From contig NZ_JAFLNL010000006.1 in the NCBI RefSeq assembly GCF_017313785.1, positions 223,919-287,918 on the forward strand: 64,000 nt of DNA, read 5' to 3'. Source of the stretch: Flagellimonas aurea. GTDB taxonomy: Bacteria; Bacteroidota; Bacteroidia; Flavobacteriales; Flavobacteriaceae. Below the pieces are notes generated by a model. The model saw only the letters and a program-made list of their open reading frames with translations. It did not search any database and had not been told where the DNA came from. The first letter of the stretch is position 1. Each line of letters opens with the position of its first letter. The position numbers and the translations under genes were made by a program. This document shows positions 16,163-26,197 of the stretch, piece by piece.

Positions 16163-18430
16163 TTAAGCATTCTGCTTTTTAATCAGGTTCAGGGCCGAGC
16201 CTTCGTTGAACCACTTGATCTGTGCATCGTTATAGGAATGGTTCGCTATGATGGTATCTTTGCTTCCATCTGCGTGCACCACTTCAATGGTCAATGGCTT
16301 GTCCGGAGCAAACTCAGCGGCATCCACCATATTGAAGGTGTCGTCCTCTTGAATAAGATCGTAATCGTTCTCATTGGCAAAGGTCAACGCCAACATACCT
16401 TGTTTTTTAAGGTTGGTCTCGTGTATCCTTGCGAACGATTTTACCAATACAACTGCAACACCCAAGTGTCTTGGTTGCATAGCAGCATGCTCTCTGGATG
16501 AACCTTCACCGTAGTTATGGTCTCCGACCACTACGGTCTTGATTCCTTTTTTCTTGTATTCACGTTGAGTATCCGGCACCCCTCCGTACTCACCTGTCAA
16601 TTGGCTTTTCACCAAGTTGGTTTTCTGGTTGAAGGCGTTTACTGCCCCGATCAAGGTGTTGTTGGCAATATTGTCCAAATGCCCCCTGAATCGCAACCAT
16701 GGCCCTGCCATGGAAATGTGGTCGGTGGTACATTTTCCAAAGGCCTTGATCAACAACTTCATACCTTGAAGATCGTTGGCGGTGATAGGTTCAAATGGTT
16801 CAAGCAGTTGCAAACGTTCTGAACCTTTTGCAACGATTACCTCTACTCCACTTCCATCCTCTACGGGATCTTCGTATCCATTTTCTTTGACCTCAAATCC
16901 TTTTGGCGGCAATTCCCATCCTGTTGGCTCATCCAACATTACTTCTTCTCCATCCTCGTTGATCAATTTATCCGTCAAAGGGTTAAAGTCCAAACGACCT
17001 GCGATTGCAATGGCAGCTGTCATTTCTGGAGATGCCACGAATGCGTGGGTATTTGGGTTTCCATCCGCACGCTTCGCAAAGTTACGGTTAAAGGAGTGAA
17101 CGATACTGTTCTTAGGAGCGTTCTTGGGATCTTCGTAACGTCCCCACTGACCGATACATGGCCCACAGGCATTGGTGAAAATCTTCGCATCCAATTTTTC
17201 AAATATTTCTAGGATACCATCACGCTCGGTGGTATATCTTACTTGTTCCGACCCTGGATTGATTCCAAATTCGGCTTTTGTTTTCAGTTTTTTGTCCAGC
17301 GCTTGTTGTGCTATGGATGATGCTCTTGACAAATCTTCATAGGAAGAGTTGGTACAAGATCCTATCAATCCCCACTCAACGGCCAACGGCCATCCGTTCT
17401 CGGTGGCTTTCTCGGTCATACTGCCGACTTCGGTAGCCAAATCCGGTGTAAATGGACCATTCAAAAGTGGCTTTAATTCGGACAAATTGATTTCGATGAC
17501 CTGGTCAAAATATTGCTCTGGGTTGGCATATACTTCGGGATCTGCGGTCAAGTGTTCTTTCACTTTATTGGCGGCATCGGCAACATCTTCCCTGTCGGTT
17601 GCCCTTAGGTAACGTTCCATGGATTCATCGTAACCAAAAGTCGATGTGGTCGCTCCTATCTCGGCACCCATGTTACAAATGGTTCCTTTTCCTGTACAGG
17701 ACATGGAGGTGGCTCCAGGCCCAAAATATTCTACAATGGCACCTGTTCCACCTTTTACGGTTAGAATTTCGGCCACTTTAAGGATTACATCTTTAGGGGC
17801 GGTCCAACCGGATAATTTTCCGGTCAATTTAACGCCGATAAGTTTTGGGAATTTTAGTTCCCAGGCCATTCCGGCCATTACGTCCACTGCATCGGCACCA
17901 CCAACTCCAATGGCCACCATTCCCAATCCACCAGCATTAACGGTGTGGGAATCGGTTCCGATCATCATACCACCTGGGAAAGCATAGTTTTCCAATACTA
18001 CTTGGTGGATGATACCTGCTCCTGGTTTCCAAAACCCAATACCGTATTTATTGGATACAGACCCCAAAAAGTCAAAAACTTCCTTGCTGGTCTCATTGGC
18101 ATGTTTTAAATCTGCCGCAGCACCATCTTTGGCTTGAATCAAGTGATCACAGTGAACTGTGGTCGGTACTGCTACTTTATCCTTTCCAGCCTGCATAAAT
18201 TGCAAAAGGGCCATCTGCGCCGTTGCATCTTGACAGGCGATCCTGTCCGGGGCAAAATCAACATAGTCCTTGCCTCTTACATATGCTTTTTCGGTTTTAC
18301 CGTCCCACAGGTGGGAGTATAAAATCTTTTCGGAAAGTGTTAGTGGCTTGCCCACCAGTTCACGGGCTTTTTCTACGCGTTCCCCCATGGAAGCATAGAC
18401 ACCCTTAATCATGTCTATATCAAATGCCAT
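16163..18430 (-). CDS. acn: Aconitate hydratase
   Basis: This 755-residue iron-sulfur enzyme converts citrate to isocitrate in the TCA cycle. Length and order follow the mitochondrial-type aconitase common in Bacteroidetes. Cluster-binding cysteines are visible in [14 protein letters not shown] and [11 protein letters not shown]. The N-terminal part shows [10 protein letters not shown] and [25 protein letters not shown]; the swivelling C-terminal domain shows [25 protein letters not shown] and [17 protein letters not shown]. It is a single gene with a terminator behind it. Confidence 0.97.
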   Translation of the reverse strand: MAFDIDMIKGVYASMGERVEKARELVGKPLTLSEKILYSHLWDGKTEKAYVRGKDYVDFAPDRIACQDATAQMALLQFMQAGKDKVAVPTTVHCDHLIQAKDGAAADLKHANETSKEVFDFLGSVSNKYGIGFWKPGAGIIHQVVLENYAFPGGMMIGTDSHTVNAGGLGMVAIGVGGADAVDVMAGMAWELKFPKLIGVKLTGKLSGWTAPKDVILKVAEILTVKGGTGAIVEYFGPGATSMSCTGKGTICNMGAEIGATTSTFGYDESMERYLRATDREDVADAANKVKEHLTADPEVYANPEQYFDQVIEINLSELKPLLNGPFTPDLATEVGSMTEKATENGWPLAVEWGLIGSCTNSSYEDLSRASSIAQQALDKKLKTKAEFGINPGSEQVRYTTERDGILEIFEKLDAKIFTNACGPCIGQWGRYEDPKNAPKNSIVHSFNRNFAKRADGNPNTHAFVASPEMTAAIAIAGRLDFNPLTDKLINEDGEEVMLDEPTGWELPPKGFEVKENGYEDPVEDGSGVEVIVAKGSERLQLLEPFEPITANDLQGMKLLIKAFGKCTTDHISMAGPWLRFRGHLDNIANNTLIGAVNAFNQKTNLVKSQLTGEYGGVPDTQREYKKKGIKTVVVGDHNYGEGSSREHAAMQPRHLGVAVVLVKSFARIHETNLKKQGMLALTFANENDYDLIQEDDTFNMVDAAEFAPDKPLTIEVVHADGSKDTIIANHSYNDAQIKWFNEGSALNLIKKQNA

Positions 18431-18534
18431 TATACAATTGAGTTTTTAAGATTTTTGTAATTCGGTAAATTTACTAAAACAAGAAGGAATTTGGAATTAG
18501 AATCGCACTAAATAAGTGTTGCCCTTCTTATTTT

Positions 18535-19488
18535 TTACAACAATTCCGTGATAATTTTTTCTTCGGTGATGCCTTCTGCCTCAGCTTTATAGTTTTTGAG
18601 AATCCTATGGCGGAGTATTCCAAGACTCACTGCTTTTACATCTTCGATGTCGGGCGAGAATTTGCCATGGGTGGCTGCATGGGCCTTGGCAGCTAAAATC
18701 AGGTTCTGTGAAGCTCTTGGTCCAGCACCCCAATCAATGTAGTTTTGAACGTATTCCGATGCCCCTTCTTGCCCTGGTCTTGTTCTATTTACAAGCCTTA
18801 CCGCATAATCCACAACATTGTCCGGAACGGGTATGCGCCTGATCAAGTGTTGTACCTCAATAATTTCATCTGCGGTAAACAAGGTATCAATTGTAGCTTG
18901 ATTATCACTAGTGGTTGATTTCACTACTTGGATTTCCTCCTCGACCGATGGGTACTTTAGTTCAATAGCGAACATAAAACGGTCCAACTGGGCTTCTGGC
19001 AACGGATATGTACCTTCTTGCTCAATTGGGTTTTGGGTGGCCAGCACAAAATATGGTTGATTAAGCTTGTATTGGTTTCCCGCAATGGTCACCGCTCTTT
19101 CCTGCATGGCCTCCAATAATGCCGCTTGTGTTTTGGGAGGGGTCCTGTTAATTTCGTCGGCTAGGATGATATTTCCAAAAACCGGCCCCTTTATAAACTT
19201 AAAGTTGCGGTTTTGATCCAAGACTTCACTTCCCAAAATATCGCTTGGCATCAAATCGGGGGTAAACTGGATTCTTTTAAAGTCCAGTCCCAAGGTTTGC
19301 GCAATCGTATTGACCATTAACGTTTTTGCCAGACCTGGCACACCTATGAGCAGTGAATGGCCTCCAGTGTAAATGGATAACAGTATTTGTTCGATTACCT
19401 CTTCTTGACCCACAATGACCTTGGCAATCTCCTTTTTTAAGTCCTGGTGTTTTTTTACCAGATTTTCTACTGCAGTTACGTCCGACAT
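18535..19488 (-). CDS. MoxR family AAA+ ATPase
   Basis: This 317-residue chaperone-like ATPase has Walker A GVPGLAKT, Walker B ILADEINRTPPKTQAALLEAMQE and sensor TQNPIEQEGTYPLPEAQLDRFMF. MoxR proteins usually assist VWA-domain partners in assembling or regulating complexes, but no VWA gene follows here; the aconitase gene is next. It starts 4 bases after the SurA-like gene stop, so it belongs to the foldase operon, an arrangement I recall from other Flavobacteriaceae. Confidence 0.93.
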   Translation of the reverse strand: MSDVTAVENLVKKHQDLKKEIAKVIVGQEEVIEQILLSIYTGGHSLLIGVPGLAKTLMVNTIAQTLGLDFKRIQFTPDLMPSDILGSEVLDQNRNFKFIKGPVFGNIILADEINRTPPKTQAALLEAMQERAVTIAGNQYKLNQPYFVLATQNPIEQEGTYPLPEAQLDRFMFAIELKYPSVEEEIQVVKSTTSDNQATIDTLFTADEIIEVQHLIRRIPVPDNVVDYAVRLVNRTRPGQEGASEYVQNYIDWGAGPRASQNLILAAKAHAATHGKFSPDIEDVKAVSLGILRHRILKNYKAEAEGITEEKIITELL

Positions 19489-19492
19489 ACGG

Positions 19493-20890
19493 TTATTCCT
19501 TTACCCAATTGTTAGCAAAATCACATCCTCTGCTTTCTGGGTCCACGTGGATATAGGTATCATCGATATGTTCTTCCATCCATTCCTTTATGGCATTGAA
19601 CTGTTTTTCACGAAGTGCCAGTTCTTGGATTTTCATGTAGTCCTTGGCAAAATCCGCCTCGTGCTCATCATAACGGTTGGAAATCTTCATGATCTTGAAC
19701 TTGGGTGGTCCACCTCTTTGGTCATCTTCACGAATGGGGCGAGATATTTCACCGTCCTTAAGGTTCCTGACCTGGTTGTATAGGGTGGGGTCCATTTTTG
19801 TAAGCTCAAATCTGGAATCAAAGTTCACGGGATTACGTAGCAGTCCTCCATCAAACTTGGTCTCCTTTTCATCGGAAAAATTCAAGGCTGCTTCGGCAAA
19901 TGTGTACTTACCATCCAAAACCTGCTGGCGAATGGAGTCCAATTCTTTTGTTGCTTTATCAATAGCGCTTTGTGGGATATCTGGAATCATAAGAATATGT
20001 CTCAAATCCAATTCTTGTCCTCTGATTTTTTCAATATAGATTATATGATATCCAAAACTTGTTTCAAAAGGTTGAGATATCTCTCCCTCTCTCAAGCTAA
20101 AGGCAACATCTTTAAATTCCTTCACAAAAGGAGTTTCCTTCGTCATGCTATAAAAACCTCCCTTGGACTTTGATCCTGGATCTTGAGAATACAAAATAGC
20201 TTTCACATTGAAGCTAGCATCATTCTCTAATACATCTTGACGGATTTCCTTAAGCTGGTTGATCACTTTTTGCTTTTCTTCCTCGGGAGCTTCGGGCTGC
20301 TTTACAATTTGGGCAATTTCCAATTCCGCACCAAAAACAGGTCGTTCATCTTCTGGAATTTTATTGAAAAACTGACGGACCTCTTCCGGGGTCACTTCAA
20401 TCTCCTCTACTATTTTTCCCTGCATCTTTTCGGAAAGCATTCGTAGTTTATTGATTTCAAAAAGCTCCTCACGGAAACTTTCCATGTCGGGCTTTTTATA
20501 GTAGCTGAGCATTTTTTCAACACTTCCAATCTGTTGCGTCAATTGTTGGATCTGCCTATCGCTTTGGGCGTTCACCATATCATCGGACACCAACAAACTA
20601 TCCTGCACCGCTTGATGGGCATACAACCTGTCCTCCATAAGCTTGCCCAAAAGTCCGCAACGGGTAACATCTTCGGTGGAGGCACCTTGGTTACGAAGAT
20701 CGATCAAGGTTTTGTCTATATCCGATTCCAAGATCACATAATCTCCCACTACTGCTGCAATTCCATCAAGCTTTATCCTTTTGGTGTTGCTCGTAGTATC
20801 CACACTCATTGCTTGGTCTGCTTCCTGTGCCTGGACCATTCCTATTATTGCAAAAAATGCAATCGAAAGTCCTTTAATTTTCTTTGTCAT
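19493..20890 (-). CDS. SurA-like periplasmic peptidyl-prolyl isomerase
   Basis: This protein of about 465 residues folds outer membrane proteins in the periplasm. I chose the ATG at 20888-20890 because it opens directly onto a signal peptide (MTKKIKGLSIAFFAIIGMVQAQ); upstream ATGs at 20905 and 20923 are possible. A SurA N-terminal region (IAAVVGDYVILESDIDK) is followed by two parvulin-type domains, with FNVKAILYSQDPGSKSKGGFY and PFETSFGYHIIYIEKIRG in the first and LDLRHILMIPDI plus FDGGLL in the second. It overlaps the end of the upstream lipoprotein gene by 17 bases and precedes moxR by 4 bases. Confidence 0.9.
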   Translation of the reverse strand: MTKKIKGLSIAFFAIIGMVQAQEADQAMSVDTTSNTKRIKLDGIAAVVGDYVILESDIDKTLIDLRNQGASTEDVTRCGLLGKLMEDRLYAHQAVQDSLLVSDDMVNAQSDRQIQQLTQQIGSVEKMLSYYKKPDMESFREELFEINKLRMLSEKMQGKIVEEIEVTPEEVRQFFNKIPEDERPVFGAELEIAQIVKQPEAPEEEKQKVINQLKEIRQDVLENDASFNVKAILYSQDPGSKSKGGFYSMTKETPFVKEFKDVAFSLREGEISQPFETSFGYHIIYIEKIRGQELDLRHILMIPDIPQSAIDKATKELDSIRQQVLDGKYTFAEAALNFSDEKETKFDGGLLRNPVNFDSRFELTKMDPTLYNQVRNLKDGEISRPIREDDQRGGPPKFKIMKISNRYDEHEADFAKDYMKIQELALREKQFNAIKEWMEEHIDDTYIHVDPESRGCDFANNWVKE

Positions 20891-21755
20891 AAACCTCAAA
20901 TTCATTCTTCTTAATGGCTTCATCTATAATTTCGGTCTCCAATTGTTTAATGTAATTTAAACGTCTTCTATTCAAAATCAGTTGCCGAATATCAGGTTCC
21001 ACATAATCAAACGGGGCTGTTTCATTGACTTCCAACACATTGGTTACCAACCCCAAATATACCTCTAACGAATCTTGTAGCTCAAAAAATTGTGATTTTT
21101 TTAAGTGGGATTCCTCATTTGCCTGTGTTAATGGGGGTATTTCTTGAATAACCCTTGACGCGCTTACCCAAATAGAATCGTTGAAATGTATTTTTTTGAA
21201 TTGTACGGCAATGGAATCCAAATACCTTCTATCTGAATCTTCCCACCTCTTAATTTTTGACTCAACCCCGTCCCTATCCAAAAATTGTCCGGACATGCCA
21301 ACAAACCTTAACTGCACCAATTTTTCGTTGAGTTTGAAATTTTCTTTTTCTCTCTCGTAAAATTCCTGCAATTGACTTTTGGTAACGGACGTATCCTGGG
21401 ATTGATTGACCAACGCTTCTATGTAGGCACGCGTGTACAGATCGGCACGATAATCGGACACCAATCGATCAAACTCCGCCAACTTTTCTTCGGGCAGGTT
21501 TATTTTGGATTTTGACAACAACAACTGTTTTGATGCCCAATTATTTATATAATTGTTCACAAATATGGTACTATCCTGCGTCGTCATATCATCCCCGATC
21601 AAGGAAGCAATATCTTCTTTGTACAAAAAAGTGTCGCCCACCCTCGCCAGAGGTTCCTTTTCTTCCTCCTCATTGAACAGACCTTCACAGGAGGAAACAA
21701 GAATTGCCACAAAAGTGCCTAAAAGGAAAAGTGTGTGTTTTTGGAGCTTAAGCAT
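20874..21755 (-). CDS. Lipoprotein related to the SurA/PpiC N-terminal region
   Basis: This 293-residue protein has a lipoprotein signal with Cys at 23 (VSSCEG). The following segment PLARVGDTFLYKEDIASLIGDD resembles the N-terminal helix region of SurA/PpiC-type foldases, and long charged helices follow, but no clear parvulin catalytic domain is seen. It overlaps the SurA-like gene and probably cooperates with it in outer membrane protein biogenesis. That role is inferred from operon context. Confidence 0.75.
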   Translation of the reverse strand: MLKLQKHTLFLLGTFVAILVSSCEGLFNEEEEKEPLARVGDTFLYKEDIASLIGDDMTTQDSTIFVNNYINNWASKQLLLSKSKINLPEEKLAEFDRLVSDYRADLYTRAYIEALVNQSQDTSVTKSQLQEFYEREKENFKLNEKLVQLRFVGMSGQFLDRDGVESKIKRWEDSDRRYLDSIAVQFKKIHFNDSIWVSASRVIQEIPPLTQANEESHLKKSQFFELQDSLEVYLGLVTNVLEVNETAPFDYVEPDIRQLILNRRRLNYIKQLETEIIDEAIKKNEFEVYDKEN

Positions 21756-21871
21756 TTCGCAAAAATAACAATTACAAAGTCCCTTACAAGAAGCTTCTCA
21801 TTTCATTAACAGATTTTTTGTGCCCGATAGATGCCCAGAAATTGCTACTTTAGTGCAAAACCAAACCAAAT

Positions 21872-22324
21872 ATGAAGTACACTACGGAAATTGTTGTTGA
21901 TGTACCCAGGGAGGAATTTATTAAAAAAATGGATGACCCCGACAACATGAAGCATTGGCAACAAGGACTTATCGGCTACGAGCAATTATCCGCCAGTCCC
22001 GGACAAGAGGGTTCTCGCATGAGTCTAAGTTACGAAATGGGAAAACGGAAAATGGATTTGGTGGAAACCATCATTAAAAAAGACCTACCCGAAGAAATAC
22101 ACATGACTTACGAAACCAAGGGAGTACACAATATTCAAAAAAACTATTTTAAGGAAGAGGGCGAAAAAACCCGTTGGGTATCCGAATCGGAATTTCAATT
22201 TTCTGGGTTTGGGATGAAACTTATGGGATTTTTAATGCCCGGAGCCTTCAAAAAGCAGTCCCTCAAATACATGCAAGATTTTAAGGCATTTGCCGAAAAT
22301 GGCACATCTGTGCTCAACTCATAA
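21872..22324 (+). CDS. SRPBCC (START-like) family protein
   Basis: This 150-residue protein has the SRPBCC fold pattern: YTTEIVVDVPREEFIKKMDDPDNMKHWQQGL at the start, a beta-rich middle with GSRMSLSYEMGKRKMDLVETI, and a C-terminal long helix (PGAFKKQSLKYMQDFKAFAENG). Such proteins bind small hydrophobic ligands in a cavity; the ligand is unknown. It opens a three-gene operon, with the next gene starting 5 bases on. Confidence 0.85.
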   Translation: MKYTTEIVVDVPREEFIKKMDDPDNMKHWQQGLIGYEQLSASPGQEGSRMSLSYEMGKRKMDLVETIIKKDLPEEIHMTYETKGVHNIQKNYFKEEGEKTRWVSESEFQFSGFGMKLMGFLMPGAFKKQSLKYMQDFKAFAENGTSVLNS

Positions 22325-22329
22325 CAACA

Positions 22330-22587
22330 ATGGAAAAACTTTTGGACAGAAAAATAAAGATTATCTGGGACTTTAGGGGCCCAACCGCATCACATACGGC
22401 CGAGCATTACCTTAAACACCTTAAAGAATTTGCTGAAGTCGAGGAACTAAAATACGACCTTGAAGGCTTGGAACATTTTAGCCCTACACATAGTATCGCC
22501 TATTTGGTGGTGGACGAGGTCGAACTTAAAGAGGTAAGAAGCATTCTTAAACCTCATCGGGGCCAAGTGTATTCAGGGAAAATTTAA
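22330..22587 (+). CDS. Small conserved protein of unknown function
   Basis: This 85-residue protein is soluble, without a signal peptide or cysteines. It has an alternating strand-helix pattern (KIKIIWDFRGPTASHTAEHYLKHLKEF, then VEELKYDL, AYLVVDEVELKEVRSILKPH), so a small alpha/beta fold is likely. It contains several His residues but no recognised motif. It lies 5 bases after the SRPBCC gene and 10 bases before the serine hydrolase, so it is surely expressed. Function not recognised. Confidence 0.8.
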   Translation: MEKLLDRKIKIIWDFRGPTASHTAEHYLKHLKEFAEVEELKYDLEGLEHFSPTHSIAYLVVDEVELKEVRSILKPHRGQVYSGKI

Positions 22588-22597
22588 TTTTTTATCT

Positions 22598-23740
22598 ATG
22601 TGGCTTAGAGTTGCTGTATTGAGCTTGCTCTTGTGGGGCACATCTTGTGCAAAAAACAACCCTACCGACCCTCTGGCCAATGCCCTTTCTTCCGAAGACC
22701 CAAAAATTAAAAAGGTAATGGATCATCTGGACAATCACGAAGTCCAGGTCCGATATACCCGGATAGACCGAAAAAATGACAGCATTATTTTTACGGATTT
22801 TGATTTTCAGGTGGATAAAAACAACTATTTCTACCCTGCAAGTACCGTAAAATTTCCCGCGGCGGTCGCAGCCTTGGAAAAGCTCAACACAATTGATTCC
22901 CTATCCATGGAAACCCGATTTTTTGTTGAAGGTGACTCCGTGGAAACAACTCTTGCCAAAGCTATTTCAGAAATTTTTGCTGTCTCGGACAATGCAGCCA
23001 ACAATCGTTTGGTGGAATTTTTGGGGCAAGATGATATAAACGCTAGAATGCAAGAACGAGGGGTATCGCCTATTCGAATTGCCCATCGGTTATCCACTGA
23101 CAATGCCGATGATATTACAACAAAACCTATTGTTTTTTACCTCAATGATTCTACTACCACCTTAAGCAATCCCATCATAAATTCGCCCATAAGACCTATT
23201 GATTTGAACGGCATCAAAAAAGGGAAAGGGTATATTGCCGATGAATCTTTACAGACTGGACCTTTTGATTTCGCATTGAAAAATTATTATCCAATCGAAG
23301 CTCAAACCGCTCTTTTAAAACGTATCATTTTTCCCGAAGCATTTCCGAAAGACGAACGTTTTAACCTCAGCAATGGTCAGCGCACTTATCTGTTGTATGC
23401 CATGCACACCATACCACCCCAGTTAGGGTACGACCCAGAAGAGTTTTACGACAGCTACGTGAAGTTTTTTATGTTCGGTGACACTACCGATCCCATGCCG
23501 GAACATATCAAAATCTATAACAAAGTAGGTTATGCCTATGGTACATTAACCGACTGTGCTTACATAAAGGATACCGAAAACAATATTGATTTTATGCTCA
23601 CGGCCACAATCTTGGTGAACAGCAATGGTATTTTTAACGATAACACCTACGAATATGACGAGGTCGGCATACCTTTCTTGGCTCAGCTGGGGAGAGAAAT
23701 TTACAATTATGAGCTAAACCGTACACGCGGTAAAAGGTAG
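22598..23740 (+). CDS. Class A beta-lactamase-like serine hydrolase, lipoprotein
   Basis: This 380-residue protein has a lipoprotein signal with Cys at 17 (WGTSCAK). The active-site motifs of the penicillin-binding/class A lactamase fold are visible: S82-T-V-K85 in YPASTVKFPAAVA and S130-D-N in SDNAANNRL. The third motif, usually KTG, is probably in YNKVGYAYGTLTD. It is longer than true class A lactamases and may act on peptidoglycan or an unknown ester rather than antibiotics. Confidence 0.82.
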   Translation: MWLRVAVLSLLLWGTSCAKNNPTDPLANALSSEDPKIKKVMDHLDNHEVQVRYTRIDRKNDSIIFTDFDFQVDKNNYFYPASTVKFPAAVAALEKLNTIDSLSMETRFFVEGDSVETTLAKAISEIFAVSDNAANNRLVEFLGQDDINARMQERGVSPIRIAHRLSTDNADDITTKPIVFYLNDSTTTLSNPIINSPIRPIDLNGIKKGKGYIADESLQTGPFDFALKNYYPIEAQTALLKRIIFPEAFPKDERFNLSNGQRTYLLYAMHTIPPQLGYDPEEFYDSYVKFFMFGDTTDPMPEHIKIYNKVGYAYGTLTDCAYIKDTENNIDFMLTATILVNSNGIFNDNTYEYDEVGIPFLAQLGREIYNYELNRTRGKR

Positions 23741-23819
23741 TGGGACATTACCCGCTGAAAAAATTCCATTTAAGCAACGTCCCACCCTCCGGACTAAAGT
23801 CCATAAAAATCAAGAAACC

Positions 23820-25436
23820 TCACCCAACCATTTCTGGTTGTATGTTCCAATTTTCGTTGGCCAAGAGTACTTGGTCAAAGTCTATACCTTCAATAGGTTT
23901 CAACGTTTGGCTAGGAGCATCCCATTCTATTTTTCTGCCAAGTTTCCAAGAAAGTCCAGCCATATGGGCCGAGATGGCCTCATCAAAACCTTCCTTGATA
24001 CCACAACTCACCTTACCTCCATTTTTTATGACGCTCAGCCATTCCCTCATATGCAGAAAGGTTGAATCCACGCGGACTCCATCAATATAGGTCCACATCA
24101 AACCCTTATCGGCAAAATATTGTGAAGTAGCCGACGAAACGGCATCCGTGCTGGTAGCAGCAGGGTCGTATTGATAAATAGGCACGTTGGGAAGCATCTT
24201 TTCGGCTTCCAGCATATCGGCATATCGGGTGGAAGCGCCATCGGGCCAAACGGTCAATCTATTGCCCAATTCCATGGTGGCATCGTGTCCCATTAAAATG
24301 GTGGGGCGGTTGAAACCATTCCCCAGGGTGGCACTATAACAGAAGGTCATACCCTTTTCCTTGCCCCTGGTTTGACTGCTTCCCGTACTGAAATCGGGGA
24401 ACTCCATATTTACTTGGATCACATCGGGAACATTTCGTCCGTCGTTGTGAGTGTATATGCCACCCGATGCACTGACAGAAGCAGGAATACCCATGTTCAG
24501 CACACAATTTAAACGGTCGTAATCGTGGGTCAACAGGTCACCAGACAATCCTGAGCCGTAAGCCCACCATTTGCGCCATCTAAAAAAGTGATTTTTATTG
24601 AACGGCACTTTTGGTGCGGAGCCCAAAAACTGCTCCCAATCAATGGTCTCGGGACTGGCTTTCTCATGGATATCGTAGTTCCAGGCACCGTTGTCATCGT
24701 TCCTGTTGGTATTTGTTTGAATCAATGATACGTGCCCAAGTGTTCCCTTTTCCACAATATCACGCGCAGTACTAAAACTCAGGGTCTGCCTATGCTGGTG
24801 CCCCACGGCGAACACCGCATCGGATTTTTCGGCCGCTTCACGCAAGGTATAGGTCTCGCCAACGGTATGTGTCATAGGTTTTTCCACATATACGTGCACA
24901 TTGTTGTTCAAAGCTTCGATGGACATGGGGGCATGCCAGTGGTCCGGTGTTGCAATCACAACGGCATCCACGTCTCCACTCTGGATCATTTCCTTATAGG
25001 TCAAATATCTTTTGATTTTATTATCATCCGTAGAAAACGAATTGATGAATTTCTCCGCACGTACATCGAACACATCACAAATGCCCACTAATTTCACATT
25101 GAGGGGTTCTTGAGACTCGAAATCTTCCAATCGTTTGTTGTTGGGATCTTCTTCTGCTGCCAAACGCATTTCTTCCTTCCACTCATCCGTTGCAAAACCC
25201 AAGGCCCGCGTCAATTGTTCGCCCCGAATACCAAAACCGATCACCCCGATTCTCACGGGTTCTCCCCCAATTCCCGGAACTGCAGGAGGTAATGATGGCT
25301 TTATGTTGAGCTGTTCCAATATTTCCGAACGTTTCTTTCTGGAGCCAACAGAGCTGGCAGCTCCAGCCCACCATACAGCTCCCAGTATGGGCAGGCCTCC
25401 CAATCCTATTAAAAGGTCTCTTCTAGTCCATTTCAT
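23820..25436 (-). CDS. Gfo/Idh/MocA family oxidoreductase with Tat signal
   Basis: This 538-residue NAD(P)-dependent sugar or cyclitol dehydrogenase family protein starts with a twin-arginine signal (TRRDLLIGLGGLPILGA), so it is exported folded with its cofactor. The Rossmann segment is VRIGVIGFGIRGEQ, followed by AVVIATPDHWHAPMSIEAL and the family's VEKPMTHTV with its catalytic Lys, and HQHRQTL. It is longer than cytosolic members because of the signal region and an extended C-terminal domain. The substrate is unknown. Its start overlaps the stop of the upstream DoxX gene by four bases. Confidence 0.92.
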   Translation of the reverse strand: MKWTRRDLLIGLGGLPILGAVWWAGAASSVGSRKKRSEILEQLNIKPSLPPAVPGIGGEPVRIGVIGFGIRGEQLTRALGFATDEWKEEMRLAAEEDPNNKRLEDFESQEPLNVKLVGICDVFDVRAEKFINSFSTDDNKIKRYLTYKEMIQSGDVDAVVIATPDHWHAPMSIEALNNNVHVYVEKPMTHTVGETYTLREAAEKSDAVFAVGHQHRQTLSFSTARDIVEKGTLGHVSLIQTNTNRNDDNGAWNYDIHEKASPETIDWEQFLGSAPKVPFNKNHFFRWRKWWAYGSGLSGDLLTHDYDRLNCVLNMGIPASVSASGGIYTHNDGRNVPDVIQVNMEFPDFSTGSSQTRGKEKGMTFCYSATLGNGFNRPTILMGHDATMELGNRLTVWPDGASTRYADMLEAEKMLPNVPIYQYDPAATSTDAVSSATSQYFADKGLMWTYIDGVRVDSTFLHMREWLSVIKNGGKVSCGIKEGFDEAISAHMAGLSWKLGRKIEWDAPSQTLKPIEGIDFDQVLLANENWNIQPEMVG

Positions 25437-25912
25437 TGTTCCTGAGTTTTAAGTTTGTTCTTTCTAAGATGATCTAGGCCAAAATAAGACCCGGTTGGTA
25501 ATTGATAGATTACGATACAGGCCACGAGCTCTATCAAATTTTTATTGACGATCCAGTAGCTCCCCTCAACATTCATTTGTGTAAGCCCAGGAAAGGGTGG
25601 ATGAGCCAAAAAATACATAGCCAAAAGACCGGCACCTACAATGGCTCCGACTCGTTCAAAAATTCCTAGGGTAAAGGTAAAGCCGACCAACATCAAAGCG
25701 ATAATATTGAGCGTGTCCACCCAACCTATGGTTGCATCGCCTATCAACATGGTGAAAAACCAGTCAAAAGGTCCTTGTGCGGTAGCCAAATATCCAAATG
25801 AAGTCCATTCGGGATTGTACATCTTCACCACACCTTCAAATAAAAAGTGCCACCCGATAAATATGCGAAGCAGGGTAACACTTGCTTTCAGTTTATTTTG
25901 GTTTAGGTTCAT
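25433..25912 (-). CDS. DoxX family membrane protein
   Basis: This 159-residue protein has four membrane segments; LLRIFIGWHFLFEGVVKMYNP near the N-terminus is typical of DoxX. Some family members form quinone-linked complexes with periplasmic oxidoreductases. The four-base overlap with the Tat-exported Gfo/Idh/MocA gene suggests that it could pass electrons from that enzyme to the membrane, which is inference. Confidence 0.87.
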   Translation of the reverse strand: MNLNQNKLKASVTLLRIFIGWHFLFEGVVKMYNPEWTSFGYLATAQGPFDWFFTMLIGDATIGWVDTLNIIALMLVGFTFTLGIFERVGAIVGAGLLAMYFLAHPPFPGLTQMNVEGSYWIVNKNLIELVACIVIYQLPTGSYFGLDHLRKNKLKTQEQ

Positions 25913-26197
25913 AATTGCTATAGTTAATGATAAATATTCAATGCTGCTCCATTCAAGAGGAGGATGTGTGCCAAATTAACGATATAACAGGTCAAAAGAA
26001 ATTGATACACTAAAAGTATCTTAAAGGGAGAGTATAAACCATGACCAATGTCATTTTCAGTAGTTTATGGTGGAAGGAGGTAAAATGCTCGATACATCTG
26101 ATGCGATCGCCATACAAAAACTAACGTATGGGATTCCTTGGGCATAGTCGCTGTGTAGCTTTATGCCAAGCATGTAAATTGAAAAGCAGTATTCTGA
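25913..26197. other. Intergenic region without recognised content
   Basis: These 285 bases lie between the DoxX start and the rimO stop. I see no RNA gene, strong hairpin or consensus promoter. A 27-codon ATG frame at 26041-26124 has no support beyond being open. Confidence 0.5.

Noticed and set aside
23740..23802. Terminator after the serine hydrolase
   Set aside because: GTGGGAC/GTCCCAC has a 32-base loop and the nearby GGACT/AGTCC has too short a loop; neither is followed by a convincing T run.
26041..26124. A 27-codon ORF in the gap before rimO
   Set aside because: It is short, has no ribosome-binding or family evidence, and fits chance.
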